Source: CAVOGJ01 sp963695405 (lineage in GTDB: Bacteria > Planctomycetota > Planctomycetia > Pirellulales > Pirellulaceae). Taken from it: a stretch of DNA of 64,000 nucleotides. Positions 1 to 9,492 of the stretch are shown here, in pieces; within the stretch, counting starts at the first letter, position 1; each line of letters starts with the position of its first letter. Location of the stretch: assembly GCA_963695405.1 (NCBI GenBank), contig CAVOGJ010000009.1, positions 248,001-312,000 of the forward strand, read 5' to 3'. Below the pieces are notes generated by a model that ran no database searches, was not told the origin of the DNA, and saw only the letters and a list, made by a program, of their open reading frames with translations. The position numbers and the translations under genes are program-made.

Positions 1-2
1 AT

Positions 3-1310
3 CAACAACTTGGGCCGCCGGTCCCCACGCTCCTCTGGACCGAAGAGATTGCCGAGCGTGTGAATGCCTTGCGACAGTATCTGAAGGACGCGCGGGAAGC
101 CATCGAGCGGGCGCGGAGTCGCCACGTGCCGGCGGCAAGACGGGATAACGCGCGGCTGCGTGGATCGCTGGCGTCGCGCAAGCGAAGTGCCGAAAGGCTT
201 CGCGAGCAGATGAAGGAGCAGCTCACTTCATATCAACTGATGAACTCCGAGTATCGGGATGACGAAAAGCAAATCATGGCAGAGGTGGAAGCTTTGTTGC
301 CATACGAAGAAGACTTACTAAAGCAGCTGCCCAAGGTCCTGGACGATACGATCGCTGACATACTGAAGCAGCTGGATCTCTCGGAACGCGAACTGCTGCG
401 ACTGGATGAACAATTGAGTGCACTCTTACAGGAAGGCAGTCAGCTGACCCCCGCGCAACTCTACCAGCGCATGCAAGAAAACATCTTCACTAAAATTCCG
501 AGCGAGCTGAACAACCTGTCTGCCAACGTGCTCAGCGTCACCCTGGTGCAAGCGCGCGCACGGACAGAGAGCGTGACCCTCAATCCCGTCGATATGGAAT
601 GGGAAGAAGCCCTCGAAATCGCTCGCCAGCGGCGACTTGACTGGATGAACGCCCGTGCCGCGCTGGTCGATGTTTGGCGAAGTATCCAGATCACGGCCAA
701 CGACCTGGAAAGCCAGCTCGACCTCATCGCACGCGGCGAATTGCAGAACGTGAGAGATAATCCATTCGACTTGCGGCCCTCGGCCGGCAGAATCCGTCTC
801 GGCTTTCAATTCGACGCGCCGCTCACGCGACTGGAAGAGCGAAACACCTTTCGCGAGGCACAAATCGCATACCAACAAGCCCGCCGTGCCTACTATCGCT
901 TCGAAGATGGAGTGATGGCATCTCTCCGCGATATCATTCGACGGCTACGGGTCAATGAGATGAACTTCGAGTTGCGGCGGGCGGGGGTCGAAGTCGCCAT
1001 ATCACAGGTCGAACTGACTCGCCTCCGCCTGCAAGAGCCTCCCAAACCGAATGAGCCGTCGTCGTTCGGGGCCACGACCGCGCGCGACCTCGTCTCGGCA
1101 CTCAATGATCTGCTGAATATTCAGAACGATTTCCTGGCGGTCTACGTGTCCCAGGAAGTACTGCGGCGACTGCTTGATTTGGACATGGGCACCTTACAAT
1201 TGGACGCCAATGGCATGTGGGTCGATCCACAGCCCATGAAAGCCGACGAAAATCCACCGGAAGTGCTACCAGCTCCCATCGAGGAATTGCCGGTGCCGGG
1301 CAATCTGTAG
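3..1310 (+). CDS. TolC-family outer-membrane efflux protein, 5'-truncated
   Basis: The frame is open to the left window edge, so the N-terminus and signal peptide lie outside; a GTG at 60 is internal. The visible ~435 residues are mostly long amphipathic helix rich in Glu, Arg, Leu and Gln. Two stretches look like the TolC/OEP helical hairpin: one beginning EEALEIARQRRLDWMNARA and a later one containing RLGFQFDAPLTRLEERN. A Pro-rich tail follows. Family members form the outer-membrane/periplasmic channel of tripartite exporters. The membrane-fusion protein, ATPase and permease follow directly on the same strand, which supports the call. Inferred role: outer channel of a MacAB-like pump, substrate unknown. 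Confidence 0.75.
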   Translation, partial: QQLGPPVPTLLWTEEIAERVNALRQYLKDAREAIERARSRHVPAARRDNARLRGSLASRKRSAERLREQMKEQLTSYQLMNSEYRDDEKQIMAEVEALLPYEEDLLKQLPKVLDDTIADILKQLDLSERELLRLDEQLSALLQEGSQLTPAQLYQRMQENIFTKIPSELNNLSANVLSVTLVQARARTESVTLNPVDMEWEEALEIARQRRLDWMNARAALVDVWRSIQITANDLESQLDLIARGELQNVRDNPFDLRPSAGRIRLGFQFDAPLTRLEERNTFREAQIAYQQARRAYYRFEDGVMASLRDIIRRLRVNEMNFELRRAGVEVAISQVELTRLRLQEPPKPNEPSSFGATTARDLVSALNDLLNIQNDFLAVYVSQEVLRRLLDLDMGTLQLDANGMWVDPQPMKADENPPEVLPAPIEELPVPGNL

Positions 1311-1457
1311 CGGCAGCAAAGGAAGCCCGGGAAAAACCCGCATGTGACAGTTTGCCGGTTGAGGACTAGAATGCGGTATTCTTTCACTCATGGGTCGTTT
1401 CCGCTGCGAAGCGAATCTCGTGCCCCAAAGACGCCACCGACGCTCCGGGACCATCTG

Positions 1458-3125
1458 ATGCAGCACACGCAACCCCACCTACAGCGGTTTTCCAATGGTC
1501 GGTGCCGACGCCACGGAGCCAGCGTGCTGCCGTTTGGCCTGTTGCTGCTGTTGATCGCCTTGTGCGTGGCTGTGGGGATTTGGCGTTGGCTGCCATCTCG
1601 AAATGCGCTAGGGCCTGAAGCGATTACGTACACGGTCGAACGAGGTCCGTTCGTTTACGACGTCGTCGAGCGAGGTGAAGTCGAAAGCTCCAGCAACGTT
1701 GAGGTCCGCTGCGACGTAAAGGCCCAAAAGACGAACGGCGTGATTATTCTGGATGTAATGGCGGAAGGAACACAGGTCGAGGAGGGCGATATCCTCGTTC
1801 GTCTCGACTCGTCGGGGCTTGAGCAGGACCTTGTGCAGCAGCAGATCATTTGTAATTCGGCCGAGGCGCAAATGGTGACGTCGCGCAACACTTACGAGGC
1901 CGCGAAGATCGCCAAACTGGAATATATGGAAGGAACGTATTACCAGGAGGAGCAGACGATCCAAAGCGAGATCTTCATCGCCGAAGAAACACTCCGCAAG
2001 GCACAAGAATATCTGGGCTACAGTACCCGTCTTTCCGCGCGAGGCTATGTTACGCCGCAACAGTTGGAAGGGGATCGCTTTGCCGTGGAAAAGTCCCGCA
2101 CCGAATTGGCGACGGCAAAGACGAAACTTCGCGTGCTGCAGGAATACACCAAGCCGAAGATGATGATGGAACTGGAGAGCAATATCAAGTCCGCCGAAGC
2201 CGCTTGGAAGTCGGACGAGAGCAGCTACAAACTGGAAGTTTCCCGCGAGAAAGAGTTCGCGGACCAGATCGAAAAGTGCACGTTACGAGCGCCGCAGGCA
2301 GGCCAAGTCATTCATGCCAATCGCAGCAGCCGTCGAGGTGACAGTGAGTTCATTTGCGAACCCGGAGCGGTCGTGCGGGAAGGACAGGTTTTGATCCGCT
2401 TGCCAGACAATGCGAAGATGCAGGTCAAGGCCAAGATCAATGAATCGCGAATCACCAGCCTTGCCGTCGGTCAAAGCGTCACGGTACGCATTGATGCGTT
2501 CGGTGATCAGAAGCTTCGCGGCGTGGTGACGACCGTCAATGAGTACCCCGAGCCGACCAGCTGGTTTAGCTCGCAGGTCAAGGAATACGCCACCTTCATT
2601 CAGATCCTCGACACCGAGGAGGATTTGAAGCCCGGCTTGACGGCCGAAGTGACCATCCACGTGAGCAACGTACGCGACGCCATCCGCGTGCCCGTGCAGG
2701 CTATCCACGAACATGGACGCGTCACCTACTGCGTCGTCCGGACCGGCGAGGACAGCTGGGAGGCCCGCGAAGTAAAAATCGCGAATAACAACGACAAGTT
2801 CGTAATGATCGACGAGGGAGTGGTCGAGGGAGACGTCGTGGCCCTCAATCCACGCAGATTACTGGACTACGTCGATCTGCCCGCCATCATCGAAACCGTG
2901 GACTCTGGCGGCCCGCCGACCGAAACAGCACCCGCTAGTGACGCAGCAGACGCACAAGATGCGGCTCCTGCACGGGAGGCATCTTCTCCCCAACCGGCCG
3001 GCTCGCCCGATGTGGCGACGTCATCCGCGACCGCGGCCCCGTCTGAAACGGCTGCGGTGAACGACCAGACGGCGGTCGACGAAGCACCAGGATCGCCTGG
3101 CCAACCGGCGTTGAGTGCTCCGTAA
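1458..3125 (+). CDS. HlyD/MacA-type membrane-fusion protein
   Basis: A periplasmic adaptor of a tripartite ABC exporter. From the ATG at 1458, a short basic N-terminus precedes one membrane anchor (about residues 22-44, LPFGLLLLLIALCVAVGIWR). Next come a biotinyl-lipoyl-like half (GEVESSSNVEVRCDV), a coiled-coil hairpin, the second lipoyl half (IEKCTLRAPQAGQVIHANR) and beta-barrel domains. The last ~75 residues are an Ala/Pro/Ser/Thr-rich low-complexity tail that MacA does not usually have. An upstream in-frame start at 1344 would add 38 residues unlike a membrane-protein leader, so 1458 is preferred. It sits between the outer-membrane factor and the ATPase, with an 18-base gap to the latter. 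Confidence 0.8.
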   Translation: MQHTQPHLQRFSNGRCRRHGASVLPFGLLLLLIALCVAVGIWRWLPSRNALGPEAITYTVERGPFVYDVVERGEVESSSNVEVRCDVKAQKTNGVIILDVMAEGTQVEEGDILVRLDSSGLEQDLVQQQIICNSAEAQMVTSRNTYEAAKIAKLEYMEGTYYQEEQTIQSEIFIAEETLRKAQEYLGYSTRLSARGYVTPQQLEGDRFAVEKSRTELATAKTKLRVLQEYTKPKMMMELESNIKSAEAAWKSDESSYKLEVSREKEFADQIEKCTLRAPQAGQVIHANRSSRRGDSEFICEPGAVVREGQVLIRLPDNAKMQVKAKINESRITSLAVGQSVTVRIDAFGDQKLRGVVTTVNEYPEPTSWFSSQVKEYATFIQILDTEEDLKPGLTAEVTIHVSNVRDAIRVPVQAIHEHGRVTYCVVRTGEDSWEAREVKIANNNDKFVMIDEGVVEGDVVALNPRRLLDYVDLPAIIETVDSGGPPTETAPASDAADAQDAAPAREASSPQPAGSPDVATSSATAAPSETAAVNDQTAVDEAPGSPGQPALSAP

Positions 3126-3143
3126 TACGCGTCTCTTTCGGAC

Positions 3144-3862
3144 ATGGAATCCATGCAGTGGGCAGCCAAAGTCGACGATCTGTGCAAGAATTATGTGTTG
3201 AAGAGCGAGACGGTATATGCGCTCCGCGACGTATCGTTCGAGGTGCCGCTGGGGGACTACATTGCCATCATGGGTCATTCCGGTTCCGGCAAGAGTACGT
3301 TATTGAATCTGCTGGGATGTCTTGACCGTCCCACCTCAGGTCAATTGTTCTTAGGGCAGGACAACGTCGCCACGCTAAGTGACGATCGACTCTCTCGCAT
3401 CCGAGCGTCGAGAATTGGCTTTATCTTTCAATCGTACAATTTGATTCCGCAACTGACCGTGTTGGAGAACATTGAGGTCCCCTTGTATTACCAGGGCGCA
3501 TCACTCGAAAAGACCAGGATCGATGCCGCGAACTGGCGGAGCTCGTGGGACTCGGCCAGCGGCTACAGCATCGACCGACGCAGCTCTCCGGCGGCCAACA
3601 GCAGCGCGTGGCGATCGCTCGCAGCCTGATTAATGACCCCTATTTTCTTTTAGCCGACGAGCCAACCGGTAACCTCGACACGTCGACGACGGAAGAAATT
3701 CTGGCGATTTTCGCGCGGCTGAATGAAGAGGGACGGACAATCATCATGGTGACGCATGAGGACGAAGTTGCCTCCGTCGCTCGTAGGGTCATCCGCCTCC
3801 GAGATGGGCGGCTGCAATCGGACGTCCGGCAGCGAGAACTCCTTTCCGCCACGACGCCGTGA
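3144..3862 (+). CDS. MacB/LolD-type ABC transporter ATPase, frame interrupted once
   Basis: The ATP-hydrolysing subunit of the exporter. The first frame carries Walker A (GHSGSGKST, residues 44-52) and the Q-loop (FIFQSYNLIPQLTVLENIEV). The ABC signature (LSGGQQQR), Walker B (FLLADEPTGNLD) and switch His (VTHEDE) are in a second frame. Read together they give the normal ~240-residue domain. The frames join near 3523-3532, where restoring one base (for instance a third C in GATGCC-CGCGAA) would give DARELAELVGLGQR, which fits the family. No slippery heptamer is seen, so a one-base deletion or a sequence error is more likely than programmed frameshifting. The permease follows after 9 bases. Confidence 0.8.
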
Positions 3863-3871
3863 GAGCCCGAC

Positions 3872-5197
3872 ATGTTGTGGTTGAGAACCTGGCGACTGGG
3901 AGTCAAGAGTCTGCTCTTGCACCCACTTCGTTCGCTGTTGACGGTACTCGGCATCTTCATCGGTGTCGCCAGTGTGATTTGGTTGCTGGCGATCGGCGAG
4001 GGGATCAGCCGCAAAGCGCAGGAGCAAATCGAGGGTCTTGGTGCCGAAAACATCATCATCCGTTCCGTCAAGCCACCGGACGAACTCACGGCGGGCATGC
4101 GGGGACCGATGGACTACGGACTGCGGCGGTCCGATTTCGATCGGCTGGTGGAAACCATTCCGACCATTAAACGAGCGCTGCCCATTCGCGAGCTGCGACG
4201 TCAGATTCGTTACGGTGACAAGATCCGTGACGGGCGATTGGTCGGCTGCACGCCCGGCTATGCGGAAGTCACGCGACTGGAGATCGACCGGGGGCATTTT
4301 ATCACCGATGCCGAGGTCACCCATAAGCAGAACCATTGCGTGCTGGCTGCGGAGCTTTCCAAGCGGCTGTTCGGGTATCTCGATCCGATCGGACGTACTG
4401 TTCACATTGACGATGACGAAGACTATTACCTGGTCGTGGGTGTGCTGAAACCACGCACGGCCACCGCCGCGGTCGGTGGTTCTCTCTCAGCCCAGGATTT
4501 CTCACGCGATGTCTATGTTCCTATCTCAACCATTCGAGCACGCGTTGGCGATTTTGTGATCACCACCCGGGCAGGTTCTTTTCAAGGGGAAATTGTCGAA
4601 CTGAATCAGATCACCTTGCGGATCGACGGCATGGATCAAGTGCTCCCCACGTCCGAAATCGTTCGTCGCAGCTTGACGAATCACGATCGCATGCAAGATG
4701 TCGCCATCGTCGTCCCGTTGGAACTGCTGGAACAGGCGCGAGCCTCGCGGCTGATGTTCATCGTCTTTATGGGGCTGATCGCAGCCATCTCGCTCTTGGT
4801 CGGCGGGATTGGCATTATGAATATCATGCTGGCCACGGTCACCGAGCGTACGCGGGAAATCGGCATTCGCCGCGCGCTGGGTGCCCGACGCTCGGACATC
4901 GTGCGGCAGTTCTTGGTCGAAACCATCGTGTTATCGATCGCCGGAGGTGCCGTCGGGGTCTTTGGGGGCGTCGCGCTCCTGCAATTGACCGAGCCCTTTC
5001 GCGATCTACTTACCTATTCGGCGCCCGAGATGATGACCAGTCTTCCCCCGACGGTCAGCGAAGTCAGTCCGATCATCGTGCCCTTGTCCATTCCGCTCGC
5101 CTTTAGTATTGCCGTGCTGGTCGGTATCCTCTTTGGCGTCTATCCGGCCATCCGCGCGGCTCAGCTGGATCCGATCGAGGCGCTGCGGCACGAATAG
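3872..5197 (+). CDS. MacB/FtsX-type ABC transporter permease
   Basis: A 441-residue permease with the MacB layout: one membrane helix near the N-terminus (about 20-42), a large periplasmic MacB-PCD-like domain, then three C-terminal helices. The core FtsX signature is clear: GGIGIMNIMLATVTERTREI followed by GIRRALGARRSDIVRQF. The protein ends PIEALRHE, the usual end of the family. It lies 9 bases after the ATPase. Established for the family: mechanotransmission of ATP hydrolysis to drive export of macrolides, peptides or lipoproteins from the periplasm. The substrate here cannot be told. Confidence 0.88.
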   Translation: MLWLRTWRLGVKSLLLHPLRSLLTVLGIFIGVASVIWLLAIGEGISRKAQEQIEGLGAENIIIRSVKPPDELTAGMRGPMDYGLRRSDFDRLVETIPTIKRALPIRELRRQIRYGDKIRDGRLVGCTPGYAEVTRLEIDRGHFITDAEVTHKQNHCVLAAELSKRLFGYLDPIGRTVHIDDDEDYYLVVGVLKPRTATAAVGGSLSAQDFSRDVYVPISTIRARVGDFVITTRAGSFQGEIVELNQITLRIDGMDQVLPTSEIVRRSLTNHDRMQDVAIVVPLELLEQARASRLMFIVFMGLIAAISLLVGGIGIMNIMLATVTERTREIGIRRALGARRSDIVRQFLVETIVLSIAGGAVGVFGGVALLQLTEPFRDLLTYSAPEMMTSLPPTVSEVSPIIVPLSIPLAFSIAVLVGILFGVYPAIRAAQLDPIEALRHE

Positions 5198-5355
5198 CCC
5201 ATTCCGCAGCGGCGTGGGGCGCCAGCCGAGGCGGCCAAAAAAAATCCTTGACCGGTCCGCAGCCTGGCGGGAAACGTGTAAGGTGAATGAAGACGGGCAA
5301 GCTATACTACGCGCTGTGAGCTTTCATCTCCCAAGGCCTTTCGAGCAATGCCAGC

Positions 5356-6622
5356 ATGTCCACTCCGCGACTTCCCAGCGACTGGTGCCAGATAGCGGAA
5401 CAGGTCGTTGGCCGCTGTGAAGAGTTGGCCAAGGATAGCGAAGAGTCCGAGCGGTTGACGCGGCGATTCTGCACGTCAGCGATGCAGGACGCACACGATC
5501 GCGTGGGCGCCTGGATGACCGCGGCCGGGCTGGAAGTGCATGTCGATGCGGTCGGCAACCTGATCGGGCGTGATGTCGTGGCGCGGACGCCCGGCAAGAA
5601 GCGACTGCTGCTCGGTTCGCACCTCGACACGGCCCCCAATGCGGGTAAGTTCGACGGGGCTCTGGGCGTCCTGCTATCGATCAGCGTGGCCGAGGCCGTC
5701 CGCGATACGCCGCTCCCCTTCGGCCTGGAGGTGATTGGCTTTTCTGATGAGGAGGGCGCTCGCTACACCTCTCCGTATCTGGGCAGCCGTGGGATTGCCG
5801 GAACGTTCGATTATTCGATTCTCGATCGACCCGATGCCCTGGGCATTACCGTTCGCCAGGCCCTCATTGATTTTGGGCTGAGCCCAGATCAGATCGAAGG
5901 GGTTCGTTATGACCCACAGGAGTTGGTGGCGTGCATTGAACCGCACATCGAGCAAGGACCGATCCTGGATAGCGAGAACCTGCCACTGGGGCTGGTGACG
6001 GCCTTTGCCGGGCAAACGCGACTGTTATGCCAGTTTCATGGCGACACAGGACACGCGGGGACCGTGCCCATGCGATTGCGCCGCGATCCGCTCGTAGCGG
6101 CTGCCCGGTTTTGTCAGGCGGTCAGTGAGTACGCGAACAATATGAGTGATTTGCGGGCTACAATCGGTTGTTTTCAGGCTTATCCGGGCGCAAGCAACGT
6201 GATTCCCGAACGGGTGTCGCTCAGCCTCGATGTTCGCCATGCGGACGACGACATGCGACTGGCCGCGGTGGAGGAACTGCTGTCGACCGCGAATCAGATT
6301 GCCGAGTCGACGGGGACGCGGTTTAGTATCCAATTGCGTGAGGAGCAGCCGGCGGTAAACACCGATCGCAGCATTTGTGATTTGCTGGCTGAGCGTCATT
6401 GAGGGAGCCGAATGTCGCGTACGGCGGCTCATTAGTGGCTCGGGACATGATGTGGCGGCCCTGGCTTGTCTCACTCCGACGGCTATGTTGTTTGTCCGCA
6501 GCGTCGGCGGCATCAGCCACCATCCCGATGAGGACGTGCGACTGGCCGATGTCCAGCGAGCGATTCAAGTGCTGGTCACGTTTGTCGAGCGACTGGGGGT
6601 CCAGTTGGCGGATAGTCGCTGA
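5356..6622 (+). CDS. M20-family amidohydrolase (allantoate/N-carbamoyl-amino-acid hydrolase type), frame interrupted once
   Basis: A binuclear-metal amidohydrolase of the AllC/HyuC group. Visible metal-site motifs are GSHLDTAPNAGKFDGALG (His and Asp ligands), SDEEGARY (acid/base and ligand Glu), EPHIEQGP (His), and SGSGHDVAALA at the C-terminus. The first frame stops at 6400 after CDLLAERH. The C-terminal motif and the closing helix (ADVQRAIQVLVTFVERLG) are in the next frame, ending at 6622. One extra base near 6388-6400 explains the break and would give DLLAEVIEGAECR. These enzymes split N-carbamoyl groups from allantoate, ureido acids or carbamoyl-amino acids; the substrate is not determinable. 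The stop codon overlaps the first hairpin repeat. Confidence 0.8.
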
Positions 6623-6636
6623 TGGCTCCGCCATCA
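6620..6636. repeat. Hairpin repeat copy 1 (TGATGG-CTCCG-CCATCA)
   Basis: A perfect 6-bp stem with a CTCCG loop, preceded by GTCGC. It begins at the TGA stop codon of the M20 gene. Two related copies flank the aldo/keto reductase (6694 and 7744). There is no T-run, so it is not an intrinsic terminator. Confidence 0.6.
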
Positions 6637-6693
6637 GGAGTAACAGTTTCCCTTCCACAGCGGTCGACGATCATCCGGATGTCCGATTGTCGC

Positions 6694-6710
6694 TGATGGC
6701 TCCGCTATCA
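6694..6710. repeat. Hairpin repeat copy 2 (TGATGG-CTCCG-CTATCA)
   Basis: Same loop and GTCGC lead-in as copy 1, with one position changed so that one stem pair becomes G-T. It lies 12 bases before the aldo/keto reductase start, close enough to affect translation initiation if formed in the mRNA. Confidence 0.55.
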
Positions 6711-6721
6711 AAAGTGATGGA

Positions 6722-7723
6722 ATGATGCATTATAAACGACTGGGTGATCGAGGTCCTTTGGTTTCCACTGTCGGACTTGGCTGCTGGGCGATTGGTGGGA
6801 CGGATTGGGGCACGACGGATGATGATGTGTCGCTTGCGGCAATTCATGCGGCGCTTGATCGAGGAGTGACGCTGCTGGACACGGCGGATGTCTACGGTCG
6901 CGGTCATTCCGAAGAGCTACTAGCGCGTGTGTTGCGAGAACGTAAGATGTCCAACGTGGTGATTGCCACCAAAGTGGGGAATGACTTTTATCACGCTACA
7001 GAATCTGATGATCGAGGCTACGGTCCCATCCGACAAAACTATGACAAGGACTATATCATCACCGCTGCAGAAAGGAGCCTCCGTCGGCTAGGTGTTGAAG
7101 TGATCGACATCCTGCAGTTGCACAGTGGCGACCTCGCCCAGCTAGAGCGCGACGAGCCGTGGGAAGCGCTCGAGGCACTTAAGCGAGACGGCAAGATCAA
7201 GCATGCGGGTTGGAGCGTACAGTCGTTTCAGGAATCAGCGCAAGCCGCGATTCTCGATCGTCACCAAGCACTGATCGACGTAATACAAGTTCGCTACAAC
7301 ATTCTGGAACGCGAGGCAGAGCGGCTGCTGTTTCCCAAGGCAATGCAGTATGGCACAGGTGTGATCGTAAGGATTCCCTTGTTGTTTGGCTTGCTGACAG
7401 GGAAATTCACCAGAGAAGCGAGATTTAGAGACGACGATCATCGCCGCTTTAATCTTTCTGCCGCAAGGCTCGACGAATATCTGACCCGGCTCGACAGATT
7501 GCGTGCTGCATATGCAGAGCTAGGGCCACAGTCGATGGCGCAAGTCAGCCTACGATTCTGCTTGTCGCACCCGGCTTGTCATACCGTGATTCCAGGCGCG
7601 AAAACGGCTATTCAGATCAGCGAAAATCTATGGGTCGCTGACGTCGGGCCACTCACTGAGGAGCAACGGTTCCGTTTTGCGCTGGACGACGACCGATTCG
7701 CCTGCTGTTCGGACGATGGCTGA
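6722..7723 (+). CDS. Aldo/keto reductase
   Basis: A 333-residue NAD(P)H-dependent oxidoreductase of the AKR (beta/alpha)8-barrel family. The catalytic tetrad can be seen in order: Asp and Tyr in LLDTADVYGRGHSEELL, Lys in VVIATKVGN, and His in DILQLHSGD. The C-terminal cofactor-binding segment is HTVIPGAKTAIQISEN. The N-terminus (YKRLGDRGPLVSTVGLGCWA) is typical. ATG codons at 6722 and 6725 are both possible starts. Codon usage seems less GC-biased than in its neighbours. The neighbouring genes do not indicate a substrate. Hairpin repeats lie on both sides. Confidence 0.9.
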   Translation: MMHYKRLGDRGPLVSTVGLGCWAIGGTDWGTTDDDVSLAAIHAALDRGVTLLDTADVYGRGHSEELLARVLRERKMSNVVIATKVGNDFYHATESDDRGYGPIRQNYDKDYIITAAERSLRRLGVEVIDILQLHSGDLAQLERDEPWEALEALKRDGKIKHAGWSVQSFQESAQAAILDRHQALIDVIQVRYNILEREAERLLFPKAMQYGTGVIVRIPLLFGLLTGKFTREARFRDDDHRRFNLSAARLDEYLTRLDRLRAAYAELGPQSMAQVSLRFCLSHPACHTVIPGAKTAIQISENLWVADVGPLTEEQRFRFALDDDRFACCSDDG

Positions 7724-7743
7724 GCAGTCCTTGTCATGGTCGC

Positions 7744-7760
7744 TGATTGCTCCGCAATCA
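7744..7760. repeat. Hairpin repeat copy 3 (TGATTG-CTCCG-CAATCA)
   Basis: Same GTCGC lead-in and CTCCG loop as the copies at 6620 and 6694, but both stem arms have changed together (G-C pair replaced by T-A), so pairing is perfect. It lies 20 bases after the aldo/keto reductase stop. The rest of the 293-base gap to the next gene shows nothing else clear. Confidence 0.6.
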
Positions 7761-8016
7761 GAAGCAGCGGATGCCATCAGAAGCTGCCACCAGGCCTCTG
7801 GGCCGACGAACCACCACCATGGCAAGTCGTGAGCAACGATTCTTGGCCGCGATCGCGAGGGGAGAGACGGTCGCGGCTGGATCGACACGCGATGACGAAG
7901 CGATGAGCGATCAACGAGACCATTGCAGTTCGCCGGCTACAAACTAGAATCCCTAGCAGCCTCTTTGGGTTCGCGCGGGACGCGATCAGCGCACGGAAGT
8001 TCCGGAGTTTTCAGCG

Positions 8017-9492
8017 ATGCCTGCTGCCGCGCCATCGGAAGCCAGCGTTCCGCCACTTTTTAACGGGCGGCCTTTGTTGCGACTGGACATCGAACCCGTC
8101 ATCAGGCGGGCCGACGACTTGGTCACCTACATCCACCGCGAATTGCCGACACACGACGGACTCACACGCGTCGCAAGCGGAGTGGCCCATGCGGCACGTG
8201 AAGCAAAGGAAGTCTCGCGTCGTTTAAGGCAGCCCATCGGTTGGCATCGTTTGCCCGTCGTCTTCCTGATCGTGTCGCTGCTCTTATTGTGCGGGCTTCT
8301 GTACTGGCAATTCATCTACACGCCGAAGCTGGTGGTCGCTATTCCGGCGCGGGACGCCGTTCAGCTAAAAAGTGTCGTGCGTGGACAGTCGCGACTGCAA
8401 CTGGAAACCGTCTCGACGGTCGGCTCGCAGGAAAGCCTGCAATTGATGAAACGCGGGGCCGCGGATCTGGCGTATATCCAGGGAGGTGTGCCGATCCCTG
8501 AGGAGTATCCGCGCACCGAGCTGGAGCAAACCGAATTGGTACTCTTGTATTTGCGTGACACGATTTCCCACCCCACGCAGATGCACAACATCCTCACATC
8601 GGAAAAGGATCAAGGGAGTCATTCGTTGGCCAGGATCTTCACTAGCTATTGGCGTTTGAATGCCAACGTATCTTTCGTCCACGACTGGCGCAAGTTCACG
8701 GATGACGTCACGTATCAGATAGCCGCCGACGTCGATGCCGTGTTTGTGGTCAAGGATCCCCTTAGCAAGAAACTAGAAGGGACAGCTGCCCGTTTGGCCG
8801 AGGCCGGCTTTCGTCTCGTATCTCCGGATATCGGAGCGATGAGTCTGCGACTCAAGTATCTCCAACCATTCCAAATACAGCCCGGCTATCTCGACCCGGC
8901 CGAGCAGTTACCGCGACAGTCGGTGGCAACTTATTCCGTCATCACTTACCTGGTCGCACGACCCCAGCTGCGAGCTCAACAATTGGCCGAGGCGCAGCGG
9001 ATGATCCATCCGGATCACGCGTTTCCCAGCCCGACCGCAGAGCCCTCACTAAATACGGCGAGTGAAGTGGCACAAGGCCTGGAGGCCGTACTGGGCATCA
9101 CGGTGTATGTCGGCTTGGCATTCTTGGCCCTGCTGGGGTTCGACGTGGTGGCTTACCGGCGCCGCTTTCACGAACTGAATTCCCTGGTGAGCTTGATCAG
9201 CATGCACCAGAGCTCCAAGGATGTGATCGCTGGCACCCCTGCCGAGAAAGCACACAACGTGACTTACCTATCCGCATGCAGCGATTTGCTGGGCCTGATC
9301 GCCGCGGTCACAGGATATTACACGCAGGAAAACTCGTCGTTGCTCTATAATCGACTCTCCGACATCATTCATGAGCGTTGCGACGGCCTGAAGATCAATA
9401 TCCAGCTGAAGATACTGCAAGCCTTGATCGAATTGCCCGTCCCGTTGGAAAGGGAACGAGCACCAACTGTGGGAGAGGAAACCTTGGGATGA
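8017..9492 (+). CDS. Membrane-anchored TAXI-family (TRAP-type) solute-binding protein
   Basis: 491 residues. A cytoplasmic N-terminal ~85 residues leads to a membrane helix (about 86-106, VVFLIVSLLLLCGLLYWQF). A periplasmic binding-protein-like domain follows (KLVVAIPARDAVQ, then GSQESLQLMKRGAADLAYIQGG, the pattern of TAXI receptors). A second helix (about 355-375) precedes a cytoplasmic C-terminal helical part. Standard TAXI receptors are exported by signal peptide and work with a TRAP permease; no such permease is nearby. The double anchor and cytosolic C-terminus suggest a sensory or regulatory use instead, which is inference. Its stop overlaps the start of the next gene (ATGA). Confidence 0.65.
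   Translation: MPAAAPSEASVPPLFNGRPLLRLDIEPVIRRADDLVTYIHRELPTHDGLTRVASGVAHAAREAKEVSRRLRQPIGWHRLPVVFLIVSLLLLCGLLYWQFIYTPKLVVAIPARDAVQLKSVVRGQSRLQLETVSTVGSQESLQLMKRGAADLAYIQGGVPIPEEYPRTELEQTELVLLYLRDTISHPTQMHNILTSEKDQGSHSLARIFTSYWRLNANVSFVHDWRKFTDDVTYQIAADVDAVFVVKDPLSKKLEGTAARLAEAGFRLVSPDIGAMSLRLKYLQPFQIQPGYLDPAEQLPRQSVATYSVITYLVARPQLRAQQLAEAQRMIHPDHAFPSPTAEPSLNTASEVAQGLEAVLGITVYVGLAFLALLGFDVVAYRRRFHELNSLVSLISMHQSSKDVIAGTPAEKAHNVTYLSACSDLLGLIAAVTGYYTQENSSLLYNRLSDIIHERCDGLKINIQLKILQALIELPVPLERERAPTVGEETLG

Noticed and set aside
3500..3560. Programmed -1 frameshift in the ABC ATPase
   Set aside because: No X-XXY-YYZ slippery heptamer or following stem seen; similar breaks in unrelated genes point to sequence error.
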